Assembly (NCBI GenBank): GCA_029932835.1
Contig: JAOZPI010000045.1
Coordinates: 1-6,919, forward strand
Reading direction: 5' to 3'
Origin: an archaeon
GTDB lineage: Archaea; Altiarchaeota; Altiarchaeia; JAFGQM01
Length of the DNA: 6,919 bases
In this document: piece by piece, positions 1 through 5,156 of the stretch
Position numbering within the stretch: the first letter of the stretch is position 1
How the letters are laid out: the number at the start of each line of letters is the position of its first letter
The notes under the pieces: generated by a model
The model's input: only the letters and a program-made list of their open reading frames with translations
Told to the model about the DNA's origin: nothing
Database searches by the model: none
Program-made: the position numbers and the translations under genes

Positions 1-1086
1 CCAGGAAATACTGCTAAGGAGGATTGGAAAACAGGCTCTATGGCAGCTGCTGCTGGTGGAGTAACAGCAGTCTTGGATATGCCGAACAACACTCCTCCGA
101 TAACCACGGTCAGGAGACTGGAGGAAAAGAGAAAAATAGCTCAGAGGAAGAGCCTTGTGGATTTTGGTCTATACTTCGGGGCTGGAAACAACCTGGATGA
201 GATAAAACAGGCGCGAAATATTGCAGGCGTTAAGTTCTTCTTGGGAACTAGCACAGGGGACCTCCTTTTTAATGAAGACAACCTTCCAGAATTCTTTAGG
301 GCGCTTGGGCAATTTCATATCCTCTCTGCCTGCCATGCCGAAAAATTGGAGCTCCTGAAGAAGTACAACCAAGAACACTTCACCTATTTCTCTGACATCC
401 GCCCTCCTATCTGTGAAGCTGTTTCAATTCGAGATGTGGTGAGGAGCATGCACAACAACCGCGTCCATATCTGCCATATAACGAGTGAGATGGGACTAAA
501 GGAAGTCCAGCGTGGAAAAAGATTAAACAAACTTCTCACCTGTGAGGTAACTCCCCAGCACCTTTTGTTGAACAAGGAAGACGAAAAAAGATTCGGCTCG
601 CGGCTGAAGATGTACCCTCCTCTCCGCTCAAAATCGGACCAGATCAGCCTCCTTAAGGCGTTGAAAACCGGCCTTATAGATGTAGTTTCCACAGACCATG
701 CTCCACACCTGCCAGAGGAAAAAGACAGGGGCTTTGAAGCAGCTCCTGGAGGCGTTCCGGGCGTTGAGACCCGCCTCCCCCTCATGCTAAAGCATCTCAA
801 TATACGAGACTTGGTAGAAACCTGCTCCAGAAAACCAGCGGAGTTGTTCGGGATAGCAAAAAAGGGGAGGATTGCCCCCGGCTATGACGCGGATCTGGTT
901 CTTCTCGATCTGAAGGCGCGCTACAAGATCTCAAGCGAAAACCTCTTTACAAAATGTGGCTGGAGCCCCTTTGAGGGATGGGAGGTCAGCGGCAGGGTGG
1001 TAAAGACATTGCTTCGAGGAGAGGTAATATTTGAGGATGGAGAGCCGGTTCCTCACACAGGAAGAGAGATAATTTTTCAGCACTGA
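1..1086 (+). CDS. pyrC: Dihydroorotase, 5'-truncated by window edge
   Basis: Dihydroorotase catalyses the reversible cyclisation of carbamoyl-aspartate to dihydroorotate in de novo pyrimidine synthesis; it is a cytosolic metal-dependent amidohydrolase. The frame is open from base 1, and its first residues (PGNTAKEDWKTGS) match the segment right after the family's metal-binding HxHFREPG motif. The HxH itself and roughly the first 60 residues therefore lie outside the window, and the ATG at 40 is internal. Counting from the first codon here (361 residues remain), visible landmarks are AAAAGGVT and DMPNN near 15-29, CHAE at 111-114, ICHITS near 157-162 and TPQH near 184-187 (metal-ligand histidines), YPPLRS near 205, and STDHAPH near 230-236 with the catalytic Asp. 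The FEAAPGGVPGVET stretch of type I enzymes follows. It converges on the HD-domain gene across 37 bp. The family call is secure; the exact subclass is not. Confidence 0.95.
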   Translation, partial: PGNTAKEDWKTGSMAAAAGGVTAVLDMPNNTPPITTVRRLEEKRKIAQRKSLVDFGLYFGAGNNLDEIKQARNIAGVKFFLGTSTGDLLFNEDNLPEFFRALGQFHILSACHAEKLELLKKYNQEHFTYFSDIRPPICEAVSIRDVVRSMHNNRVHICHITSEMGLKEVQRGKRLNKLLTCEVTPQHLLLNKEDEKRFGSRLKMYPPLRSKSDQISLLKALKTGLIDVVSTDHAPHLPEEKDRGFEAAPGGVPGVETRLPLMLKHLNIRDLVETCSRKPAELFGIAKKGRIAPGYDADLVLLDLKARYKISSENLFTKCGWSPFEGWEVSGRVVKTLLRGEVIFEDGEPVPHTGREIIFQH

Positions 1087-1123
1087 CTACTTGGTCAAAA
1101 CCCCCACCCGGTCTCTCTGAGCA

Positions 1124-1675
1124 CTAACCCCCGAGTAGCTTCTCAAAGAATTGGTTCAGATCCCGAACCATCCGCGCAGCGTCGCTATTCTTCCCGTGTC
1201 TCTTCTCATACTCTACAACAGCCCACGTCGGGTCTCTCACAACAGGACTTCCCTTTACATCATCCACCATATTATCGCAATACGCGACCAATTTCTCCTC
1301 TATGGTTCTGGGTATGTACTCCCCCGGCGGCAGCCCCAGCCTTTTTGCTTCCTCTCTGGTTATCCCCCCTCCAATATGCCTCTCACATATACGGGCGATC
1401 TTTTCAAGTTCTCTACTTCCTGTCACATTAAGGCCCCTTATTATCTGCCCCCCCACGACGCCATGTTCAATTCCCTGGGTTTTTGTCCTTCCAATATCAT
1501 GAAGGAGCGCACCAACACTCACGAGCCTCTTGTTTATCTTTATCCCAGGATTCCTCTCCTTCAGCAGTTCAATTACCTCCATGCACACGTCTCTGACTGT
1601 TTCACAATGATCCACGAGCTCTTTGGGGGCTTTCAGACTTTTCAGCAGCTCCCTTGCGTCTTCATCATCCAACAT
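1124..1675 (-). CDS. HD-domain phosphohydrolase (HDIG type), substrate unknown
   Basis: This is a 183-residue single-domain HD-superfamily protein. Likely metal ligands are all present: H23 (DHCETVR), the H59-D60 pair in LLHDIGRT, H71 (IEHGVVGG), H100 (ERHIGGG) and D134 (AYCDNMVD). HD proteins of this size hydrolyse phosphomonoesters or phosphodiesters such as nucleotides, cyclic phosphates or RNA ends. Nothing here fixes the substrate. It resembles the small conserved archaeal HDIG proteins usually annotated only by domain. No signal peptide or membrane segment is visible, so it should be cytosolic. Its ATG (1673-1675) lies inside the 3' end of tfe, giving an 11-bp overlap in a different frame with no Shine-Dalgarno. 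It is therefore probably translated by coupling to tfe and is the last gene of the trm56-tfe cluster. The domain call is firm; a link to tRNA or RNA metabolism is only inferred from its neighbours. Confidence 0.9.
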   Translation of the reverse strand: MLDDEDARELLKSLKAPKELVDHCETVRDVCMEVIELLKERNPGIKINKRLVSVGALLHDIGRTKTQGIEHGVVGGQIIRGLNVTGSRELEKIARICERHIGGGITREEAKRLGLPPGEYIPRTIEEKLVAYCDNMVDDVKGSPVVRDPTWAVVEYEKRHGKNSDAARMVRDLNQFFEKLLGG

Positions 1676-2198
1676 TTTTCAGATTATACGGGCTTGGTCC
1701 CAGAGTAGCAATAATTCTCTTTATCTCTTCTATTTCCTCCTTTATCTCCCTGCTCTCCTTTGCTGAATCTACTGGTTTCAACACCCCGTTACACTTTTTG
1801 CACCGAAAATTTACCTCGTAAGCCTCTGTAAAACTAATCCTCATGCATCCGTTCTCGCACTTGAAGAAATTTATCTGTGTAATCTCTTGAAACTCCCTTT
1901 TGAGCCTCATGAGTTTTGCCATAAGATAATTCTTTACACTGAGTTCTACAGCTCCCTCATTGAGTCTCCATGTGTACTTGAACCACCCCCTTTCCTCATC
2001 CCTCGCCGAGTTGTAGGAGACTATATTGTATTTATGGAGGGCATTAAGAGTGCTTCTTATTCTTGTAATTGGAATGTTTGTTTTCTCCTCTAGCTGTAAA
2101 TCAGTGGATGGTGTGGCAAGCGCGTTTATTATCTTTATCCCCTCGTTCCCCACCATCTCATAAAGAATTTGCGAAATGATTTCGTCCTTCTCCCCCAT
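1665..2198 (-). CDS. tfe: Transcription initiation factor TFE (TFE alpha)
   Basis: TFE is the archaeal counterpart of the TFIIE alpha N-terminal half. It binds RNA polymerase near the clamp and helps DNA melting at promoters. The 177-residue length is typical. Residues about 1-90 form the extended winged helix (VGNEGIKIINAL, LHKYNIVSYNSARDEERGWFKYTW). Residues about 110-140 form a zinc ribbon with C114, C118, C133 and C136, around the recognisable ISFTEAYEVNFRC core. Residues about 146-166 are a charged, probably coiled-coil tail (KESREIKEEIEEIKRI). The first cysteine pair is spaced C-x3-C (CENGC) rather than the usual C-x2-C. The gene follows trm56 by 34 bp, and its last codons overlap the HD gene. 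An AT-rich box about 27 nt before its ATG could give it its own leaderless promoter. Winged helix plus zinc ribbon in this order leaves little doubt. Confidence 0.93.
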   Translation of the reverse strand: MGEKDEIISQILYEMVGNEGIKIINALATPSTDLQLEEKTNIPITRIRSTLNALHKYNIVSYNSARDEERGWFKYTWRLNEGAVELSVKNYLMAKLMRLKREFQEITQINFFKCENGCMRISFTEAYEVNFRCKKCNGVLKPVDSAKESREIKEEIEEIKRIIATLGPSPYNLKNVG

Positions 2199-2220
2199 GT
2201 TAGTAGATTAGAATTTTGCT

Positions 2221-2230
2221 CAATTAAAAT
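2221..2230 (-). promoter_or_regulatory. Possible internal promoter (TATA-like box) for tfe
   Basis: Read on the minus strand, the trm56-tfe gap contains ATTTTAATTG. The centre of TTTTAATT lies about 27 nt upstream of the tfe ATG, the distance expected between an archaeal TATA box and the transcription start of a leaderless mRNA. No Shine-Dalgarno sequence precedes the ATG. This is placement plus composition only; the gap is AT-rich anyway, so a chance match is possible. Confidence 0.35.
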
Positions 2231-2232
2231 GC

Positions 2233-2772
2233 CTATTCCCCCTTCCCTCTCTTCCTCAAAACATGCTTGCCTCGGGCCTTTGGAACGATCTCCACCTCGC
2301 CCCCTTCGTACTTCTTTTCCATCTCTCTCCCACCAAACAACCTGTCCAAAAAAATGGAAAGGGCGGCTATCTCTGAGTGCGGCTGTGATGTTATAGACAC
2401 ATTAAAATCAGCGATCTCGTACACCTCATAAGGGACCTTTTCCCCACCCACGACCACCAATATCTTTTGTTTTCTCTTGATCTTCCCAATTGCCCTCTGC
2501 ACTGGCATTCCATACATGGTGAGGTGCACAATAGAGAACCCCCTCTTTCGGTATTTCGAAATCTCCCTCCTCCACGCTTCCCCCACCCGGGCCTTAAACC
2601 TCCCCCCCCACCTCTTTACCACCCCTCTCAGTGATTCTACAACCCCCTCGTCTCTGGCTCCGCATATTACGATCTCGTCCGCTCCGAACGCCCTTGCCAC
2701 AAGTCCCAGGTGTGTGGTAACCCTCTTGTCTCTCGCAGGCCTGTGTCCCAGTCGCAGTACACATACTTCCAT
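2233..2772 (-). CDS. trm56: tRNA (cytidine(56)-2'-O)-methyltransferase, aTrm56
   Basis: aTrm56 uses S-adenosylmethionine to methylate the 2'-OH of C56 in the T-loop of archaeal tRNAs, at the elbow where the D- and T-loops meet. It is a SPOUT-class enzyme with a trefoil knot and normally a dimer. Family motifs run the length of this 179-residue protein: LRLGHRPARDKRVTTH at 6-21, ARAFGADE at 26-33, LTMYGMP at 84-90, VVVGGEKVPYEVYEIADFNV at 106-125, and SQPHSEIAALSIFLDRLFGG at 129-148. The last two supply the cofactor-binding knot. The C-terminal 30 residues are strongly basic, consistent with tRNA binding. The start is supported by the family-typical N-terminus (MEVCVLRLGHRP) and by a TATA-like element 29-36 nt upstream. 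It is probably the first gene of the trm56-tfe-HD cluster and diverges from lysC. Confidence 0.95.
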   Translation of the reverse strand: MEVCVLRLGHRPARDKRVTTHLGLVARAFGADEIVICGARDEGVVESLRGVVKRWGGRFKARVGEAWRREISKYRKRGFSIVHLTMYGMPVQRAIGKIKRKQKILVVVGGEKVPYEVYEIADFNVSITSQPHSEIAALSIFLDRLFGGREMEKKYEGGEVEIVPKARGKHVLRKRGKGE

Positions 2773-2800
2773 TTAAGCTCAATACTTTGTCAGGACCTTG

Positions 2801-2808
2801 TATAAATA
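2801..2808. promoter_or_regulatory. TATA-like box in the divergent trm56/lysC intergenic region
   Basis: TATAAATA on the plus strand (TATTTATA on the minus strand) stands out in the 93-bp gap. For trm56 its centre is about 32 nt before the ATG, so transcription would start only about 6 nt upstream of the start codon (near-leaderless). For lysC it is about 61 nt before the ATG and would give a leader of roughly 35 nt. No clear purine-rich BRE is visible on either side to settle direction. The trm56 role is the better fit. Confidence 0.5.
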
Positions 2809-2833
2809 CAGAAGCATACCTTCATCGTTCACC

Positions 2834-2841
2834 TTTTTAAG
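2834..2841 (+). promoter_or_regulatory. Candidate TATA box for leaderless lysC transcript
   Basis: TTTTTAAG is centred about 28 nt before the lysC ATG at 2866, close to the TATA-to-start distance of archaeal promoters. Transcription would then begin at or beside the start codon. No Shine-Dalgarno precedes this ATG, which fits a leaderless message. The box overlaps the upstream copy of the direct repeat at 2837-2868, so a repressor bound there could block TBP. This is inferred from position and composition. Confidence 0.4.
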
Positions 2842-2868
2842 TCTCATGCTGCAAAATTAAGTCTAATG
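2837..2868 (+). repeat. Two-copy direct repeat spanning the lysC promoter and start codon
   Basis: TTAAGTCTCATG at 2837-2848 recurs as TTAAGTCTAATG at 2857-2868, with 11 of 12 bases identical and a 20-bp offset (about two helical turns). The second copy ends in the lysC ATG; the first overlaps the candidate TATA box. A shorter, degenerate version (TTAAGCTCAAT) lies at 2773-2783, beside the trm56 start. The repeat is directly visible. An operator role is inferred from its placement; a small local duplication is the alternative. Confidence 0.55.
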
Positions 2869-4086
2869 GCTCGTTTTGTGGTAAAATTTGGAGGTAGTTC
2901 TGTAGCTGACGGAGAAAAGATAAGGAATGCTGCTCGCAGCGTCGTAAGGGAGAAGAAAAAGGGGAATCAGATTGCGGTTGTGGTCTCAGCGATGGGGAAA
3001 ACCACTAACAACCTCCTCGGAGCGCTTGACTCTGCGACAGATGGGAATTACACGCCCCAGCAGAAAGATGATATTGCATCTATGGGGGAGAGGACATCTG
3101 TGCGCTTGTTGTCCGCAGCTATATCCTCTCTCGGAGAGAAATCCGTCTATATAGAGCCAAGCAGCAGGATCTGGCCGGTAATCACAAACTCAAGATTTAC
3201 AAACGCAACCATAGACCTAGAGGCCACGAGAAAGAGGGTTCAAGATCTTATCCTTCCCCTTCTTGAAGATGGTGTCATACCTGTGATCTGCGGATTTCTG
3301 GGAGTGGACAAAATGGGGAATGTGACCACAATAGGGCGTGGCGGAAGCGATACAACAGCCGTAATGCTTGGAAATTGCCTAGATGCAGATGAGGTTATAA
3401 TTGTAACTGATGTAGACGGTGTGTTCAGCGGCGATCCGCGGATTGTTGATAACCCTGTCCTTGTTCCTGAAATAGAGATTTCTGTCCTCTGGGACCTTGC
3501 AGTAGCAGGAGCCAAGGTTATGAAGTGGGACTCCTTGGTATACAAAAAGAAAAATCAAGTTCTAAAAATTGTAAATAACAAACATGCAGATTTAAGTGCA
3601 AAAGGTACAGAAATAAAGGGTGAGTTTATGGAAACATCTGTAAAAAAACTGGACAAACCGCTGGGTAGCGTTACCCTCGTCGGCAAGAATCTCATAGACT
3701 ACCCCGGCCTGCTTTCGAAGACTTCGAAGATGCTGGGAGATAAGTCAATAAACATCTGGGGAGTCACTGTTGCCCCGGATTCAGTAACCTACTTCATAGA
3801 AGAGAAGGAAGTGGAGACAGCAACGAAGATACTCCATGCCTTTGTGATGCACGACGACAGGGTCCTCTCCGTGACTTCAGACAAGGGCATTGGGCTTGTT
3901 TATGTGACCTCTCCGGATTTCCTTGACGAGCCGGGAGCACTTGGGAAGATAACCAGCGCTATAGGAGATGCGGGATTGAATATAAAGGAGGTAACAACAT
4001 CAAAGAGCCAGATAATGGTCTTTATAGACTACAAAAATGTGGGGGCGGTTTATGAGATTATGCGCTTGATATTTGAAAAGAAATAA
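2866..4086 (+). CDS. lysC: Aspartate kinase with C-terminal ACT domains
   Basis: Aspartate kinase phosphorylates L-aspartate with ATP, the first committed step to lysine/diaminopimelate, threonine and methionine. The 406-residue protein has an amino-acid-kinase domain at about 1-250: KFGGSSV at 7-13, SAMGKTTN at 41-48, SMGERTS at 72-78, TIGRGGSDTTA at 155-165 and TDVDGVFSGDPR at 181-192. Two ACT-type regulatory segments follow, at about 266-335 (LGSVTLVGKNLIDYPGLLSK) and 342-404 (GLVYVTSPDFLDEPGALGK). Together they predict feedback control by an end-product amino acid, which cannot be named from sequence. Where many homologues read GAKVLHPR, this one reads GAKVMKWDS (215-223). The ATG gives the family-typical N-terminus, and no in-frame start lies in the gap upstream. 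It heads a plus-strand operon, 5 bp before asd. A homoserine-dehydrogenase fusion is excluded by length. Confidence 0.95.
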   Translation: MARFVVKFGGSSVADGEKIRNAARSVVREKKKGNQIAVVVSAMGKTTNNLLGALDSATDGNYTPQQKDDIASMGERTSVRLLSAAISSLGEKSVYIEPSSRIWPVITNSRFTNATIDLEATRKRVQDLILPLLEDGVIPVICGFLGVDKMGNVTTIGRGGSDTTAVMLGNCLDADEVIIVTDVDGVFSGDPRIVDNPVLVPEIEISVLWDLAVAGAKVMKWDSLVYKKKNQVLKIVNNKHADLSAKGTEIKGEFMETSVKKLDKPLGSVTLVGKNLIDYPGLLSKTSKMLGDKSINIWGVTVAPDSVTYFIEEKEVETATKILHAFVMHDDRVLSVTSDKGIGLVYVTSPDFLDEPGALGKITSAIGDAGLNIKEVTTSKSQIMVFIDYKNVGAVYEIMRLIFEKK

Positions 4087-4091
4087 ACAAA

Positions 4092-5156
4092 ATGGATAAG
4101 CTGCGAGTAGGGGTGCTTGCTGCCACCGGGATGGTAGGGCAGAAATACGTCTCCCTGCTGGAGGACCATCCGTGGTTTGAGGTGGTCTATCTCTCGGCTA
4201 GCGAGAGGAGTGCTGGAAAGATCTACGAGGAGGCTGTGAAGGGCAGATGGCACATGGAGGTAGAAATACCAGAGGCGGTAAGAAAGATCAAGGTTGAGAA
4301 CGCGGCAGATATAAAATCCGCAAGGGGTTGTGATTTTGTTTTTTCTGCCCTTGGATCCGGCCCTGCCAAGGAGCTGGAGCACAAATACGCAGAAGCAGGG
4401 ATACCTGTTGTATCAAACGCCTCTGCCCATCGTCACACGCCTGATGTCCCTATGATAATCCCAGAGATAAATCCAGATCACATAGACATGATCCCCATAC
4501 AGCAGAAGAATCGTGGGTGGGAGGGGTTCATTGTGGTAAAGCCCAATTGCTCCCTCCAGTCCTATATGACCCCTCTCTACGCTCTCCATGAGAAGTTCCA
4601 TGTGAAAAGTGCTGTTATAACCACCATGCAGGCTGTTTCTGGCGCCGGGTATCCTGGGGTGGCATCGTGGGACATTATAGACAACATAGTCCCCTACATA
4701 AGCGGGGAAGAAGAAAAGTCAGAGAGGGAGCCAATGAAGATACTCGGCAGGATAGCTGGAAATGAATTTGAATACGCGACAGAGCCCAAGATCTCTGCCC
4801 ACTGCAACCGTGTTCCTGTTCTGGACGGCCATATGGCGACGGTGTCCCTGCAGTTTGAGGAGAAGCCAGAACAAGAGGAGATAATTCGTATATGGGAGAA
4901 TTTCAAGGGGGTTCCACAAGAGCTTAAACTACCCTTTGCTCCCAAGCATCCCATAATATATCGCAGAGAGCAGGACAGGCCACAGACCCGTCTGGATCGG
5001 GACGCGGAGAGGGGAATGGCAGTCACCACCGGGCGTCTGCGCGAAGATGCAGTCCTTGACTGGAAGTTTGTCGGCCTTAGCCACAACACTGTGCGGGGTG
5101 CTGCTGGTGGCGGAATCCTCAATGCTGAGCTCTTGAGGGCTAAGGGTTACCTATGA
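4092..5156 (+). CDS. asd: Aspartate-semialdehyde dehydrogenase
   Basis: This enzyme reduces aspartyl phosphate, the product of the preceding gene, to aspartate semialdehyde with NAD(P)H. That product is the branch point to lysine/diaminopimelate, threonine and methionine. Visible features are the dinucleotide-binding N-terminus VGVLAATGMVGQKY (6-19), the active-site Cys153 in VKPNCSLQS, Gln180 with the SGAGYPG loop (183-189), Arg240 in HCNRVPV, and the probable acid-base His247 in LDGHMATV. NTVRGAAGGGILNAELL closes the protein near 332-348. The 354-residue length is normal for the archaeal/fungal-like branch. The start lies only 5 bp after the lysC stop without a Shine-Dalgarno, so it is almost certainly co-transcribed. 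Its stop overlaps the lysS start as ATGA. The catalytic set appears intact and I see no anomaly. Confidence 0.96.
   Translation: MDKLRVGVLAATGMVGQKYVSLLEDHPWFEVVYLSASERSAGKIYEEAVKGRWHMEVEIPEAVRKIKVENAADIKSARGCDFVFSALGSGPAKELEHKYAEAGIPVVSNASAHRHTPDVPMIIPEINPDHIDMIPIQQKNRGWEGFIVVKPNCSLQSYMTPLYALHEKFHVKSAVITTMQAVSGAGYPGVASWDIIDNIVPYISGEEEKSEREPMKILGRIAGNEFEYATEPKISAHCNRVPVLDGHMATVSLQFEEKPEQEEIIRIWENFKGVPQELKLPFAPKHPIIYRREQDRPQTRLDRDAERGMAVTTGRLREDAVLDWKFVGLSHNTVRGAAGGGILNAELLRAKGYL

Noticed and set aside
40..42. ATG as the true start of dihydroorotase
   Set aside because: The frame is open upstream to base 1 and encodes conserved family residues (PGNTAKEDWKTGS), so the gene starts before the window.
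384..800. 138-codon minus-strand frame opposite pyrC
   Set aside because: Antisense to the conserved metal-site region of dihydroorotase; no motif of its own.
1087..1123. Terminator hairpin between the convergent pyrC and HD genes
   Set aside because: No convincing inverted repeat; only a C-run (G-run on the other strand) next to four A/T bases, too weak to call.
1151..1708. Long plus-strand frame of 185 codons opposite the HD gene and the tfe end
   Set aside because: It is antisense to an HD protein with all expected motifs; its translation is low-complexity and shows no family motif.
3714..3729. TTCGAAG repeated twice inside lysC
   Set aside because: It encodes the ACT-domain residues SKTSK and looks like a codon coincidence rather than a regulatory repeat.
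4694..5122. 142-codon minus-strand frame opposite asd
   Set aside because: Ser/Arg-rich translation typical of an antisense shadow, opposite the conserved C-terminal half of asd.
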